This document shows positions 18,536 through 28,878 of a DNA stretch of 64,000 nt, piece by piece. The notes beneath the pieces were generated by a model. The model saw only the letters and a program-made list of their open reading frames with translations. It was not told where the DNA came from and ran no database searches. The DNA lies in NCBI RefSeq assembly GCF_014303735.1, contig NZ_CP060296.1, positions 441,001 to 505,000 of the forward strand, read 5' to 3'. The DNA is from Variovorax sp. PAMC28562. Lineage in GTDB: Bacteria > Pseudomonadota > Gammaproteobacteria > Burkholderiales > Burkholderiaceae_C. Position 1 is the stretch's first letter. Every line of letters begins with the position of its first letter. The position numbers were made by a program, and so were the translations under genes.

Positions 18536-20587
18536 TCAGGAAGCCACTGCGGCGACGATGCGCAGCAACTCCGACCCTTCGGTCACCTGATCACCCGGCG
18601 CATACAGGAGCTCTTCGACCGTGCCATCGGCCGGTGCCGCGATGGTGTGTTCCATCTTCATCGCCTCCATCACGGCGAGCGGCTGGCCCTTGGTGACCCT
18701 GTCGCCCGCTTTCACGGAAAACGACACCACCTTGCCCGGCATCGGCGCGGTCAGCCGGCCGCCTTCGGCCTGCGTTTCGCCAGCATGCGCCAATCGGTCG
18801 ACGCTGGTGATCTTGCTGGCGCCCTGCTGCGCGAACACGTGCGCCGTGCCTTGACTCTCGTACACATTCAGCGTGTGCCGTCCGCCGTTGAATTCGACTT
18901 CGAACTCGCCGGTTGGAAACTGGCCGATGACCAGCGCGCCTTCGACGTCGCCGACTTTCAGCCAGAGGCTGCCATCCCGCTTGTAGGTCACTAAGGCCGA
19001 CGTGTCTTCACCCCGAAACTCGAAATCGAAGTGACGCGTGTATTCGCCCAGCGCGCGCCAGCCATCGCGGCGCGCAAACGGGTCGGGCATCTTCGACGGC
19101 CATTCGCCGATCAACGTGCGCGTGATCGCCGCAGCGGCGGCCAAGGGCAGGCCAAGCGGTTCACGGTCGAACAGCACGGCGCGTTCTCGCTCGATCAATG
19201 CGGTATCGAGCTTGGCGTTGGCGAACGAATCGGTCGCCAGCACACCGCGCAGGAACTGCACGTTGGTCGCCACGCCGACGATGTGCACCTGCGCCAGCGC
19301 TGCATCGAGACGCGCCAGTGCTTCGGCACGGTCCGCGCCATGCACGATGAGCTTGGCGATCATCGAGTCGTAGAACGGCGAGATCTCGCCGCCTTCGCGC
19401 ACGCCGTCGTCGATGCGGACCGCGACACTGGGGTCGCTCAAGTTCGTGCGCTCAAACGCAGTCGCTGGCGGCTTGCGATAGACCAGCAGCTTGCCGGTCG
19501 CGGGCAAGAAGTTGTTGTCCGGGTTCTCGGCGCAGATGCGCGCTTCGATCGCATGGCCATGAATCTTGAGTTCGCTCTGCTTTAACGGCAACGGCTCGCC
19601 CGACGCCACGCGCAGTTGCCACTCGACCAAATCGAGGCCGGTGATGGCTTCGGTCACGGGATGCTCGACTTGCAGCCGCGTATTCATCTCCATGAAGAAG
19701 AAGTTCATTTCGCCCGCGGACGTGCCGTCCGCTGCCTGTTCACCGCGTTGCTCGACGATGAACTCGACCGTCCCCGCGCCGACGTAGTTCACCGCCCTGG
19801 CAGCCGACACGGCGGCCGCGCCCATCGCTTTGCGCATCGCTTCGGTCAGGCCGGGCGCGGGCGCTTCTTCCAGCACCTTTTGGTGGCGCCGCTGCACAGA
19901 GCAGTCGCGCTCGAACAGGTAGACGCAATCGCCGTGCGTGTCCCCGAACACCTGGATCTCGATGTGGCGCGGGCGCTGCACGTATTTTTCGATCAGCACG
20001 GCGTCGTTTCCGAAGCTGTTGATGGCTTCGCGCTGGCACGACGCCAGCGCAGCCGCGAAGTCTTCGCCCTTGTCGACCACGCGCATCCCCTTGCCGCCCC
20101 CGCCCGCGCTGGCCTTGATCAGCACCGGGTAGCCGATGCGATCGGCTTCGCGCTGCAACAGCGTCGGGCTCTGGTCGTGGCCGTGGTAGCCGGGCACCAG
20201 CGGCACGCCGGCCTTCTCCATGAGCTGCTTGGATTCGGCCTTGAGCCCCATCGCCCTGATGGCCGAAGGCGATGGGCCGATGAAGACAACGCCGGCCTCC
20301 GCGCACGCCGTGGCGAACGCATCGTTCTCGCTCAGAAACCCATAGCCGGGATGGATCGCTTCGGCACCCGTGGCCTTGGCCGCTTCGAGGATCTTTTCCC
20401 AGCGCAAGTAGCTGTCTTTTGGCGCGCTGCCGCCGATATGAACCGCCTCGTCGCAGGCCCGTACATGGTTGGCGTGCGCGTCGGCATCGGAGTACACGGC
20501 GACGGTGCGGATCGCCATCCGGCGCGCGGTGGCGGCGACGCGGCACGCGATCTCGCCTCTGTTGGCGATCAGGATCTTTTTAAACAT
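18536..20587 (-). CDS. liuD: 3-methylcrotonyl-CoA carboxylase, biotin subunit (alpha)
   Basis: A 683-residue biotin-dependent carboxylase subunit. It has an N-terminal biotin carboxylase (FKKILIANRGEIACRVA), an ATP-grasp loop KASAGGGGKGMRVV near residue 160, EMNTRLQVEHPVTE, and a C-terminal biotinyl domain with EAMKMEH, whose biotinylated lysine is about residue 644. With the carboxyltransferase subunit at 22113 it forms the ATP-driven enzyme that carboxylates 3-methylcrotonyl-CoA. The MccA assignment over acetyl- or propionyl-CoA carboxylase rests on the neighbouring liu genes. It overlaps the DUF4126 gene by 8 bases. Confidence 0.92.
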   Translation of the reverse strand: MFKKILIANRGEIACRVAATARRMAIRTVAVYSDADAHANHVRACDEAVHIGGSAPKDSYLRWEKILEAAKATGAEAIHPGYGFLSENDAFATACAEAGVVFIGPSPSAIRAMGLKAESKQLMEKAGVPLVPGYHGHDQSPTLLQREADRIGYPVLIKASAGGGGKGMRVVDKGEDFAAALASCQREAINSFGNDAVLIEKYVQRPRHIEIQVFGDTHGDCVYLFERDCSVQRRHQKVLEEAPAPGLTEAMRKAMGAAAVSAARAVNYVGAGTVEFIVEQRGEQAADGTSAGEMNFFFMEMNTRLQVEHPVTEAITGLDLVEWQLRVASGEPLPLKQSELKIHGHAIEARICAENPDNNFLPATGKLLVYRKPPATAFERTNLSDPSVAVRIDDGVREGGEISPFYDSMIAKLIVHGADRAEALARLDAALAQVHIVGVATNVQFLRGVLATDSFANAKLDTALIERERAVLFDREPLGLPLAAAAAITRTLIGEWPSKMPDPFARRDGWRALGEYTRHFDFEFRGEDTSALVTYKRDGSLWLKVGDVEGALVIGQFPTGEFEVEFNGGRHTLNVYESQGTAHVFAQQGASKITSVDRLAHAGETQAEGGRLTAPMPGKVVSFSVKAGDRVTKGQPLAVMEAMKMEHTIAAPADGTVEELLYAPGDQVTEGSELLRIVAAVAS

Positions 20588-21251
20588 GGGGGCTGTCTTC
20601 CGAAGGTTTCTTCTTGAACTGAAAAGCGGAAGTCACGCCCGGATCGGGCCGACCGCTGAAGATGCGCGCGACGCGATTGAAGAGCGAACGCAAGAAGCGC
20701 CAGCTCTTGCGAATGAGCCACACGCTCCCGATCAGCACGATGACGAACACCACGCCGAACACCAGCGGATGCGCGACGGCGAGCCAGAGACCGGTCGGCA
20801 CCGCAGCGTCTTCGACGAGCGACGCACCGACATTGCTGAAGGGTTCGGGCGAGGTGTTGATGGCGGCGCGCGTCGTCGCCTTGGCGGTGTGCGCTGTGGC
20901 AGCCAAACCGCCGCCCACGAGCGCTGCGACCAGCGCCATGGCGGTGTGGTCGGCGCCAAAAACGCCGGCGGCCAATGCAGCGCCAGCCGGCACGCGGATG
21001 ACCGTGTGAACCATGTCCCAGAGCGAATCGAGTCCCGGAATCTTGTCGGCAAAAAATTCCACGAACACCATGAAGCCGCTTGCGGCAAGCACCACCGGAT
21101 TCGCCAGCAATTGCAGTCCGCCGGGCAACGGCATCCAGCCGAAGTAGCCGGCGAGGCCGACCAGCAGGATCACGAGATAGAGCCGTATGCCGCTGGCCCA
21201 ACCGATAGCGCCCGCGAGTGCAAGCAGCTGAGGCATGTCGAGTGCGTTCAT
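20580..21251 (-). CDS. DUF4126 membrane protein
   Basis: A 223-residue integral membrane protein with about six hydrophobic segments. It shows the DUF4126 pattern: an N-terminal GWASGIRLYLVILLVGLAG helix, then FADKIPGLDSLWD, and a conserved helical hairpin. Function is unknown. It is embedded in the liu cluster between the hydratase and the biotin carboxylase subunit and overlaps the latter by 8 bases, which suggests co-translation; a role in metabolite movement or membrane organisation is only a guess. Confidence 0.85.
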   Translation of the reverse strand: MNALDMPQLLALAGAIGWASGIRLYLVILLVGLAGYFGWMPLPGGLQLLANPVVLAASGFMVFVEFFADKIPGLDSLWDMVHTVIRVPAGAALAAGVFGADHTAMALVAALVGGGLAATAHTAKATTRAAINTSPEPFSNVGASLVEDAAVPTGLWLAVAHPLVFGVVFVIVLIGSVWLIRKSWRFLRSLFNRVARIFSGRPDPGVTSAFQFKKKPSEDSPHV

Positions 21252-21275
21252 TCGGCTCGCTTCAAGTTGTGGTGT

Positions 21276-22067
21276 TCACGACGCAGGCAGCCAACTCGGC
21301 TTGCGCTTTTGCAGAAAAGCTTGCACGCCCTCGCGCCCCTCTTCGCTGGCGCGGATGTCGGCGATGCCCTCGACGGTGCGGGCGATCAGCGCAGCGTCGA
21401 TGTCGCGACCCGCCACATCGGCGATCAGTTGCTTGCCGGCGCGCACGGCGGCCGGGCTGGCGCCGACCAAGGCCTTGAGCAACTCGTCGACCTTGGCATC
21501 GAGCGCGTCGGCCGCCACCACCTCGTGCACGAAGCCGATGCGATGCGCCTCGGCAGCGCTGAAACGCTCGGCCGTCAGGAAGTAACGCTGCGCCGCGCGC
21601 GTGCCCATCGCGCGAATCACGTACGGGCTGATGGTCGCGGGGATCAGGCCGATCTTGACTTCGCTCAGGCAATACCAGGCGGTGTCGACACTCACCGCCA
21701 TGTCGCAGGCCGCGACCAGTCCCATGCCGCCCGCATACACATCGCCCTGCACCCGCGCGATGGTCGGCTTGGGGCACTCCGCTATCACGCGCAACATCTC
21801 AGCCAACTTGCCGGCATCGGCGACGTTTTCATCGCGCGAGTAGTCGGCCATGCGGCGCATCCAGTTGAGGTTGGCGCCGGCGCAGAAAGCGGGTCCGTTG
21901 GCACCGAGCACGACGGCCTTGATATCCGCCATCGCACCGGCTTCGGCGAAGGCTTGCGTCAGCTCGGCGATCACGATGTCGTCGAAGGCGTTGCGCGTGT
22001 CTGGCTGGTCGAGCCAGATGCGGGCGATGGGGCCGTCTGTCGTGAGGGTCAGTTTGGTGAAGGTCAT
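21276..22067 (-). CDS. liuC: methylglutaconyl-CoA hydratase
   Basis: An enoyl-CoA hydratase/isomerase-family enzyme of 263 residues. GPAFCAGANLNWMRRMADYS supplies the oxyanion-hole glycine, and the second glycine/glutamate region is GDVYAGGMGLVAACDMAVS. The NWMRRM variant matches methylglutaconyl-CoA hydratases as I know them. It hydrates 3-methylglutaconyl-CoA to HMG-CoA between the carboxylase and the lyase. Its position 45 bases after the carboxyltransferase subunit supports this. Confidence 0.9.
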   Translation of the reverse strand: MTFTKLTLTTDGPIARIWLDQPDTRNAFDDIVIAELTQAFAEAGAMADIKAVVLGANGPAFCAGANLNWMRRMADYSRDENVADAGKLAEMLRVIAECPKPTIARVQGDVYAGGMGLVAACDMAVSVDTAWYCLSEVKIGLIPATISPYVIRAMGTRAAQRYFLTAERFSAAEAHRIGFVHEVVAADALDAKVDELLKALVGASPAAVRAGKQLIADVAGRDIDAALIARTVEGIADIRASEEGREGVQAFLQKRKPSWLPAS

Positions 22068-22112
22068 GTCTGGAAATTCAAGGACGTGTGCGATGAAACG
22101 CAGGTAGTCGTC

Positions 22113-23741
22113 TCACATCCGGAAGATGCCGAACTTCGGTTCCGGTATCGGTGCATTGCGTGACGCCGCAAGTCCCAATGCGAGCACACGCCGCGTATCC
22201 GCCGGATCGATGATCCCGTCGTCCCAGATACGCGCGGTCGCGTAGTAAGGATGGCCCTGCACTTCGTACTGCTGGCGGATCGGCGCCTTGAACGCCTCTT
22301 CTTCTTCCTTGCTCCACGCGCCGCCCTTCAGTTCGATGCCGTCGCGCTTGACGGTCGCCAGCACGCTCGCGGCTTGCTCGCCGCCCATCACGCTGATGCG
22401 CGCGTTCGGCCAAATCCACAGGAAGCGTGGCGAGTAAGCGCGGCCGCACATGCCGTAGTTGCCGGCGCCGAAACTGCCTCCGATGATGATGGTGAACTTG
22501 GGCACATTGGCGGTCGCCACCGCCGTCACCATCTTGGCGCCGTGGCGCGCGATGCCTTCGTTCTCGTACTTGCGGCCGACCATGAAGCCGGTGATGTTCT
22601 GCAGGAAGACGATCGGCGTCTTGCGGTGGCAGCACAGCTCGATGAAGTGCGCACCCTTCTGCGCCGACTCGCTGAACAGGATGCCGTTGTTGGCGATGAT
22701 GCCGACGGGCATCCCTTCGATCTCGGCGAAGCCGCAGACCAGCGTCGCGCCGAAGCGCTGTTTGAACTCGTGGAACTCGCTGCCGTCGACCACGCGCGCG
22801 ATGATCTCTCGCACGTCGAAAGGCTTGCGCGTGTCGGTCGGGATGACACCGTAGAGCTCTTCGCGCGGGAAGTCGGGTGCACGCGCGGTGGCCGGTTCCG
22901 GCATCGCGGGTCGCGCTGCTTTCGAGTTCAGGTTGGCAACCGCCGATCGCGCCAGCGCCAACGCATGCAGGTCGTTCTGCGCCAGATGGTCGACCACGCC
23001 CGACAGCCGCGTATGCACATCACCACCGCCGAGGTCTTCAGCCGTGACGACCTCGCCGGTCGCAGCCTTCACCAGCGGCGGGCCACCCAGGAAGATCGTG
23101 CCCTGGTTCTTTACGATGATCGATTCGTCGCTCATCGCCGGCACATACGCGCCGCCCGCAGTGCACGAACCCATGACCACGGCGATCTGCGGGATGCCCT
23201 GCGCGCTCATCTGCGCCTGGTTGTAGAAGATGCGGCCGAAGTGGTCGCGGTCCGGAAACACCTCGTCCTGGTTCGGCAGGTTGGCGCCGCCGGAATCGAC
23301 CAGGTAGATGCACGGCAAGTGGTTCTGCTCGGCGATCTCTTGCGCGCGCAGATGCTTCTTCACCGTGAGCGGGTAGTAGGTGCCGCCCTTCACGGTCGCG
23401 TCGTTGCAGACCACCATGCAGTCGACGCCGTTCACTCGGCCGATGCCGGCGATAAGGCCGGCGCCGGGGGCCGACTCGTTGCCCTTGGCGTCGAGGTACA
23501 TGCCGTACGCGGCCAGCGGTGCGATCTCCAGGAACGGCGTGCCGGGGTCGAGCAACTCGGCGACGCGGTCGCGTGGCAATAACTTGCCGCGAGCGACGTG
23601 CTTGGCGCGTGCGGCTTCACCACCGCCGGCTTCGACTTTGGCGAACTGTGCGTGCAGGTCGTCGACCAATGCGCGCATCGCGACGGCGTTGGCCTGAAAG
23701 TCGGCGGAGCGGGCGTTGAGTTTTGTTTCTAACTTGCTCAT
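22113..23741 (-). CDS. liuB: 3-methylcrotonyl-CoA carboxylase, carboxyltransferase subunit (beta)
   Basis: A 542-residue carboxyltransferase. The start is MSKLETKLN at 23739-23741, overlapping the upstream synthetase stop in ATGA fashion; longer in-frame extensions are shadows. It has two crotonase-like halves: [21 protein letters not shown] in the N half, GGARLPNQ-like [14 protein letters not shown], and in the C half [15 protein letters not shown] and [19 protein letters not shown], typical of MccB. It moves the carboxyl group from biotin to 3-methylcrotonyl-CoA. Confidence 0.94.
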   Translation of the reverse strand: MSKLETKLNARSADFQANAVAMRALVDDLHAQFAKVEAGGGEAARAKHVARGKLLPRDRVAELLDPGTPFLEIAPLAAYGMYLDAKGNESAPGAGLIAGIGRVNGVDCMVVCNDATVKGGTYYPLTVKKHLRAQEIAEQNHLPCIYLVDSGGANLPNQDEVFPDRDHFGRIFYNQAQMSAQGIPQIAVVMGSCTAGGAYVPAMSDESIIVKNQGTIFLGGPPLVKAATGEVVTAEDLGGGDVHTRLSGVVDHLAQNDLHALALARSAVANLNSKAARPAMPEPATARAPDFPREELYGVIPTDTRKPFDVREIIARVVDGSEFHEFKQRFGATLVCGFAEIEGMPVGIIANNGILFSESAQKGAHFIELCCHRKTPIVFLQNITGFMVGRKYENEGIARHGAKMVTAVATANVPKFTIIIGGSFGAGNYGMCGRAYSPRFLWIWPNARISVMGGEQAASVLATVKRDGIELKGGAWSKEEEEAFKAPIRQQYEVQGHPYYATARIWDDGIIDPADTRRVLALGLAASRNAPIPEPKFGIFRM

Positions 23742-25402
23742 GCGGTCTTTTCTTCGTTGAGTCCGAGCCGCGCTTTCATCTCGTCGCGGATCTTGAACTT
23801 CTGGATCTTGCCGGTGACGGTCATCGGAAACTCGGTGACGAACTGGATGTACTTGGGCACCTTGTAGTGAGCGATCTGGCCTTTGCAGAAGTCGCGAATC
23901 TCGTCTTCGGTCGCGCTCTGGTTCGGCTTCACGATGACCCACGCGCACAGTTCTTCGCCGTAGCGCTTATCGGGCAGGCCGACCACCTGCACGTCCTGCA
24001 CCTTCGGGTGCCGGTACAGAAACTCTTCGATCTCGCGCGGGTAGATGTTCTCGCCGCCGCGGATCACCAGGTCCTTGATGCGACCGACGATGTTGACGTA
24101 GCCCTCGTCGTCCATCACGGCCAGGTCGCCGGTATGCATCCAGTGCTCGGCGTCGATGGCTTCGCGGGTTCTGACCTCGTCTTCCCAGTAACCGTGCATG
24201 ACCGAGTAGCCGCGCGTGAGCAATTCGCCCGAGATGCCACGCGGCACCGTGGCACCCGACTCCGGGTCGATGATCTTGACTTCGATGTGCGGCTGCACCG
24301 TGCCCACGGTCGAAACGCGCTTGTCTTGCGGCGTGTCGGTGCTGCTCTGGCAACTCACCGGGCTGGTTTCGGTCATGCCGTAGGCGATGGTGATTTCGCC
24401 CAGGTGCATCTGGTCGACCACGCGCTTCATGACTTCGGTCGGGCACGGCGAGCCGGCCATGATGCCGGTGCGCAAGCTCGACAGGTCGAACTCGGCGAAG
24501 CGCGGATGGTCGAGCTCGGCGATGAACATCGTCGGCACGCCGTGCAGGCCGGTGCACTTTTCAGCCTGAACGGTTTCAAGCACCGTGAGCGGATCGAAGC
24601 CGTCGTTCGGATAAACGATCGTCGAGCCGTGAGTCAGCGCTGCCAGGTTGCCCAGCACCATGCCGAAGCAGTGGTACAGCGGAACCGGAATGCACAGCCG
24701 GTCGTGCGGAGTGAGCTTCATGCATTCGCCGATGAAGAACCCGTTGTTCAGGATGTTGCGGTGCGTGAGCGTCGCGCCCTTGGGGAAGCCGGTGGTACCG
24801 CTGGTGAACTGAACGTTGATGGGGTCGGTGGCCTTCAACGTCTCGGCGATCTGCGCGATGCGCGGGTCGTCGGGGTTACCGCTGGCGAGCAAGTCTGAGA
24901 AGCGCTGCATGCCGGGTTGATCGGCATCGCTTGACTTGTCGATCCACACGGTGTGCTTTAGCAATGGCAGCTTGGCCGACCCGAGTTCGCGCAGCATGCC
25001 CAGGTAGTCGCTGGTCTTGAACTGCGCCATCGTGACCAGCGCCTTCACGCCCACCTTGTTGAGCGCGTATTCCAATTCCGACGTGCGGTAGGCCGGGTTG
25101 ATGTTGACGAGGATGAGCCCGACCTTGGCGGTCGCGATCTGCAGCAGCACCCATGGCACGTTGTTGTGTGACCAGATGCCGATGCGGTCGCCCGGCACCA
25201 GGCCGAGGTTCAGCAGCGCGCTGGCGAGGCGGTTCGATTCGGTTTGCAGCTCGCGGTAGGTGAAGCGCCGGGCTTCGTGGCGGCTGACGAGGGCTTCGTG
25301 GTCTGGCTGCGAAGCGGCCATGTCGTCGAAAAAGGCGCCGATGGTTTGCTCGATCAACGGGACGTCGGTGGCGCCTTTGGCATAACTCAGGCTTGAGGTC
25401 AT
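23738..25402 (-). CDS. acyl-CoA synthetase (AMP-forming)
   Basis: A 554-residue member of the adenylate-forming family. [17 protein letters not shown] is the P-loop-like AMP-binding motif, [10 protein letters not shown] the second core, and [21 protein letters not shown] the C-terminal hinge. The C-terminal catalytic lysine lies in [14 protein letters not shown]. Within the liu cluster it would activate isovalerate, methylcrotonate or a related short branched acid to the CoA ester, letting the pathway handle free acids (for example from acyclic terpenes) as well as leucine. Substrate inferred from context only. Confidence 0.88.
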   Translation of the reverse strand: MTSSLSYAKGATDVPLIEQTIGAFFDDMAASQPDHEALVSRHEARRFTYRELQTESNRLASALLNLGLVPGDRIGIWSHNNVPWVLLQIATAKVGLILVNINPAYRTSELEYALNKVGVKALVTMAQFKTSDYLGMLRELGSAKLPLLKHTVWIDKSSDADQPGMQRFSDLLASGNPDDPRIAQIAETLKATDPINVQFTSGTTGFPKGATLTHRNILNNGFFIGECMKLTPHDRLCIPVPLYHCFGMVLGNLAALTHGSTIVYPNDGFDPLTVLETVQAEKCTGLHGVPTMFIAELDHPRFAEFDLSSLRTGIMAGSPCPTEVMKRVVDQMHLGEITIAYGMTETSPVSCQSSTDTPQDKRVSTVGTVQPHIEVKIIDPESGATVPRGISGELLTRGYSVMHGYWEDEVRTREAIDAEHWMHTGDLAVMDDEGYVNIVGRIKDLVIRGGENIYPREIEEFLYRHPKVQDVQVVGLPDKRYGEELCAWVIVKPNQSATEDEIRDFCKGQIAHYKVPKYIQFVTEFPMTVTGKIQKFKIRDEMKARLGLNEEKTA

Positions 25403-25411
25403 GGCCAGCCC

Positions 25412-26584
25412 TCAGGAGGTCTCGGCAAACAGTTCACGCCCGATCAGCATGCGCCGGACTTCAGAAGTGCCCGCGCCGATCTCATACAGCTTGGCGTCGC
25501 GCCACAGTCGCTCGACCGGAAAGTCTTTGGTGTAGCCCACGCCGCCGAGCGCCTGGATCGCTTCGCCGGCCATCCAGGTCGCCTTCTCGGCGGAGTACAA
25601 GATCGCGCCGGCCGCATCCTTGCGAAAGGTGCGCGCGTGGTCGTTGCGGTCGCAGGCCTTGCCGACCGCGTAGACATAGGCGCGCGTGGCCTGCCAGGTC
25701 GAGTACATGTCGGCCAGCTTGCCCTGCATCAACTGGAACTCGCCGATGCTCTGGCCGAACTGCTTGCGGTCGTGGATGAAGGGCAGCACCGCGTCCATGC
25801 ACGCAGCCATGATGCCGAGCGGGCCGCCGGACAATACCGCGCGCTCGTAGTCGAGGCCGCTCATCAGCACCTTGGCGCCCATGCCTTCGCCGCCCAGCAC
25901 GTTCTCGGCGGGCACTTCGCAGTTGTCGAAGAACAGCGGGTAGGTGTTGCTGCCGCGCATGCCCAGCTTGTCGAGCTTGGTGCCGGCGCTGAACCCCTTG
26001 AAGTTCTTCTCGACGATGAACGCCGTCATGCCGCGTGCGCCCATCTCGGGCTCGGTCTTGCCGTAGATGACCAGCGTGTCGGCGTCACCGCCGTTGGTGA
26101 TCCACATCTTGCCGCCGTTGAGCACGTAGTAGCCGTCCTTCTTCTCGGCCCTGAGCTTCATGCTGATGACGTCGGAGCCAGCGTTGGGCTCGCTCATCGC
26201 CAGCGCGCCGACGTGCTCGCCGCTCACCAGCTTGGGCAGGTACTTGTTCTTTTGAAAGTCGGTCCCGTTGCGGTGGATCTGGTTCACGCACAGGTTGGAG
26301 TGCGCGCCATAAGAGAGGCCAACGGACGCCGACGCGCGCGAGACTTCCTCCATCGCAACGATGTGCGCGAGGTAGCCGAGTTCGGTGCCGCCGTATTGCT
26401 CTTTGACCGTCATGCCGTGCAGGCCGAGAGCGCCGAGCTTTTGCCACAGGTCGTGTGGAAAAAGGTTCTCGCTATCGATGGCCGCGGCGCGCGGCGCGAT
26501 CTCGGCGGCGGCGAACGTCTGGATGGCGTCGCGCAGCGAATCGATGGTGTCGCCCAGGTCGAAATTGAGGCCGGGATCGTGCAT
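25412..26584 (-). CDS. liuA: isovaleryl-CoA dehydrogenase
   Basis: A 390-residue FAD flavoprotein that oxidises isovaleryl-CoA to 3-methylcrotonyl-CoA, passing electrons to ETF. Recognisable features: [19 protein letters not shown] (FAD and substrate region), [40 protein letters not shown] and [19 protein letters not shown] at the C-terminus. The start is ATG 26582-26584, which has AGGAGA 9 bases before it; the GTG seven codons upstream would overlap that site. It is the first gene of the liu operon and is divergent from the AraC regulator. Confidence 0.94.
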   Translation of the reverse strand: MHDPGLNFDLGDTIDSLRDAIQTFAAAEIAPRAAAIDSENLFPHDLWQKLGALGLHGMTVKEQYGGTELGYLAHIVAMEEVSRASASVGLSYGAHSNLCVNQIHRNGTDFQKNKYLPKLVSGEHVGALAMSEPNAGSDVISMKLRAEKKDGYYVLNGGKMWITNGGDADTLVIYGKTEPEMGARGMTAFIVEKNFKGFSAGTKLDKLGMRGSNTYPLFFDNCEVPAENVLGGEGMGAKVLMSGLDYERAVLSGGPLGIMAACMDAVLPFIHDRKQFGQSIGEFQLMQGKLADMYSTWQATRAYVYAVGKACDRNDHARTFRKDAAGAILYSAEKATWMAGEAIQALGGVGYTKDFPVERLWRDAKLYEIGAGTSEVRRMLIGRELFAETS

Positions 26585-26629
26585 GGGGTTTGTCTCCTGT
26601 GACACCGCAGCTTACGCCCGCCCGATCCG

Positions 26630-26664
26630 CAATTGGCGCCACAATGGTTGCAAATCGTGCCACA
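26630..26664. promoter_or_regulatory. 14-bp direct repeat 21 bp apart, candidate AraC-type operator
   Basis: CAATTGGCGCCACA (26630-26643) and CAAATCGTGCCACA (26651-26664) match at 11 of 14 positions, with exactly 21 bp from start to start. Tandem half-sites two helical turns apart are what AraC-family regulators bind. The pair lies in the 96-bp space between the liuA and araC-type starts, so it could control either or both. Confidence 0.5.
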
Positions 26665-26680
26665 TGAACGCATCCGCACC

Positions 26681-27772
26681 ATGTCCTCCCCTTCGTTCCT
26701 GAGCCCCGCCCGTGCCGCCACGCCAATGGCTTTCGTGCGAGCGATCGTACGAGGCTACGAGCGCTATGGCGTCGACTCGGCGGGCGCCCTGCGCGCGGCA
26801 CAGATCGCGCCGCGCGATGTCGCCAAACCAGGTGCCCGCGTCACCGCAGTGCAGTTCGAAACGCTCAACGCGCACGCGATGCAGGAGCTCGACGACGAAG
26901 CGCTCGGCTGGTTCACCCGCAAGCTGCCCTGGGGTAGCTACGGCATGCTGTGCCGCGCCTCGCTGAGCTCGCCCGACTTGGGCCTGGCCATCAAGCGCTG
27001 GTGCCGCCACCATCGGCTGCTGACCGACGACATCGCGCTCGACCTGCAGGTTATGGGCGGCGTGGCGACCTTGTCGATCACCGAACAGCGGCCGCTGGAC
27101 AAGGCTTTCCGCGAGTTCTGCCTGGTGTCGAGCCTGCGCTTCCTGCATGGCTATGCTTGCTGGGCGATCGACTCGCGCATCTCGCTGCGCCACGCGACCT
27201 TTCCTTTCGCAGCGCCATCCCACCGCGACGCCTACGCGTTGATGTTCGCTGGAGACGTGCGGTTCGATGCGGCGCGTGCCAGCTACAGCTTCGACGAGCG
27301 CTACCTTGCGTTGCCCCTGCAACGCGACGAGCGCGCGCTGCGCACCATGCTCAAGCGTGCGCTCCCGCTGACGGTGCTGCAGTACCGGCGCGACCGGCTG
27401 CTGGGACAGCGCGTGCGCGAGCTGATGCGCGGGCCGGCCGATAGTGAAGCGGGATCGCACGCTACGGCGCCGCGTGCTGAATCGAACACCGCCGACGCGC
27501 TGGCATCCGCGCTCAACGTATCGGCCCGCACCTTGCATCGCCAGTTGAAGGACGAAGGCACGTCGCTGCAGTCGATCAAGAACGAGGTGCGTCGCGACGA
27601 GGCACAACGGCAACTGCGCCGCACGACAAAGCCGATCAAGCAGATCGCGCTGGCAGTGGGCTTTCGCAACGAGAAAAGTTTCGCGCGCGCTTTCCGCGAC
27701 TGGACCGGCATGACGCCGGGAGCGTTTCGGCGACCCGGCGACCCGGCGAATAGTCGGATCACTCCGGCCTGA
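26681..27772 (+). CDS. AraC-family transcriptional regulator
   Basis: A 363-residue regulator. Residues 1-220 form the arabinose-binding-like ligand domain common in AraC proteins of the OruR/ArgR group, and the C-terminal 100 residues hold two helix-turn-helices (LNVSARTLHRQLKDEGTSLQ and IKQIALAVGFRNEKSFARAFRDWTG). The start is ATG 26681. Divergent orientation from liuA suggests it controls the leucine/isovalerate operon, probably by sensing a CoA ester or free acid; liu operons are more usually run by MerR-type LiuR, so this is notable. Confidence 0.9.
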   Translation: MSSPSFLSPARAATPMAFVRAIVRGYERYGVDSAGALRAAQIAPRDVAKPGARVTAVQFETLNAHAMQELDDEALGWFTRKLPWGSYGMLCRASLSSPDLGLAIKRWCRHHRLLTDDIALDLQVMGGVATLSITEQRPLDKAFREFCLVSSLRFLHGYACWAIDSRISLRHATFPFAAPSHRDAYALMFAGDVRFDAARASYSFDERYLALPLQRDERALRTMLKRALPLTVLQYRRDRLLGQRVRELMRGPADSEAGSHATAPRAESNTADALASALNVSARTLHRQLKDEGTSLQSIKNEVRRDEAQRQLRRTTKPIKQIALAVGFRNEKSFARAFRDWTGMTPGAFRRPGDPANSRITPA

Positions 27773-27777
27773 TGCCT

Positions 27778-28110
27778 TCAGGCGATCGGGTCGATGCCGG
27801 CGAGCGCTTCGGCGATCGGTTGCGCCTCGGTCGGCCGCACCAGTCGCGCCACTTCGCGTCCGTCCTGCAGAAAGATCAGCGTCGGCCATAGCCGGACGTT
27901 GAACGAGCGGCCGAGCGGCCGGCCGCTGCCGTCTTCGACCTTGATGTGTTCGACATGCGGATGGCTGGAAAACGCTTCGACGATGACCGGCTGCGCCGCC
28001 TTGCAGATGCCGCACCAGTTGGTACCGAACTCGACGACCGCAGCGCCCTTCAGCGCATCGATGGCGGTGCGCTCGGGTTGTTCGGTCTGGTAGGCGACGG
28101 GGCTGGTCAT
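27778..28110 (-). CDS. thioredoxin-family protein
   Basis: A 110-residue thioredoxin fold. The active site reads WCGIC instead of WCGPC, and the cis-Pro motif is WPTLIFLQDG. The start is ATG 28108-28110, with a purine-rich site (AAAGGA) upstream on the minus strand. It is likely a cytosolic dithiol reductase or thioredoxin-like protein; replacing Pro by Ile in CxxC usually shifts the redox potential, so it may not be a general thioredoxin. Its stop lies 5 bases from the end of the convergent AraC gene. Confidence 0.85.
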   Translation of the reverse strand: MTSPVAYQTEQPERTAIDALKGAAVVEFGTNWCGICKAAQPVIVEAFSSHPHVEHIKVEDGSGRPLGRSFNVRLWPTLIFLQDGREVARLVRPTEAQPIAEALAGIDPIA

Positions 28111-28165
28111 GACGGTCCTTTCTGGCAATGAACTCATTGCACCAGAAAGGCCGGGGCTCCGCACG

Positions 28166-28864
28166 TCAGCGGGGTGCCCGCCAGGCGGCCAGCACATCGG
28201 GTAATTGCAACATGTCGGTGAACACCACGCTGGCGCCGACGGCGCGCATCGCGTCGGGGTCGCTGTGGCCGAGCCCCGCCATGCCGGGCGGGCTGTAGCC
28301 GAACACGGTGGCACCGGCCGCGACGCCCGCGGTCACGCCGGTGACGGTGTCTTCGACGACGGCGCAGCGGGCCGGGTCGGCGCCCAGCGCGGCCGCCGCG
28401 GCCAGGTAGACATCGGGGAACGGCTTGCTGCGCGGCGTGTCGTGGCCGCTGAAGACGTAGCCGGCGAAGAAGTCGTGCAGACCGACCTTGACCAGCTGGA
28501 ACTCGACCTTGTGCAGATCGGCCCCTGAAGCGCAGGCGATACGCCCGCCCGCCAGCGCATGCACCCGGCGCACAGCATCGACAGCGCCGGGGATGGCGAG
28601 CAGATCGGCATGCAGCGCGACGTTGCGGCGCTCGCGAAAGCCTGCGAGCCATTCGGTCGTGATGGCGAAGCCGGTGCGCGCCTCGATCAGTGCGGCTTCA
28701 TCCCTGACGGCCTTGCCAGTGAAAGTACGCATCGATTCTTCGGTGCTGAGCTTCCAGCCCAACTCGCCGAGCATTTCGGCGAGTACGCGATTGGTGATGG
28801 GCTCGGAGTCGACCAGCACGCCGTCGCAGTCGAACAGCACCGCATCGAAGGGGAGGTCACTCAT
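28166..28864 (-). CDS. HAD-superfamily phosphatase (PGMB/Gph-like)
   Basis: A 232-residue HAD hydrolase of subfamily IA with an alpha-helical cap. Motif I is LFDCDGVLVDSE, motif II CASGAD, motif III KPFPDVYL, and motif IV VVEDTVTGVTAG. This matches the beta-phosphoglucomutase / phosphoglycolate phosphatase / sugar-phosphatase group; the substrate is not determinable. The start ATG 28862-28864 follows the YchJ-like gene stop by 14 bases, so the two are probably co-transcribed. Confidence 0.85.
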   Translation of the reverse strand: MSDLPFDAVLFDCDGVLVDSEPITNRVLAEMLGELGWKLSTEESMRTFTGKAVRDEAALIEARTGFAITTEWLAGFRERRNVALHADLLAIPGAVDAVRRVHALAGGRIACASGADLHKVEFQLVKVGLHDFFAGYVFSGHDTPRSKPFPDVYLAAAAALGADPARCAVVEDTVTGVTAGVAAGATVFGYSPPGMAGLGHSDPDAMRAVGASVVFTDMLQLPDVLAAWRAPR

Positions 28865-28878
28865 GGAGCGATGACCGA

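Noticed and set aside
26612..28015. 467-codon minus-strand frame opposite the AraC regulator
   Set aside because: The AraC protein on the other strand has both helix-turn-helix motifs; the antisense frame has none and overlaps the thioredoxin gene in another frame.
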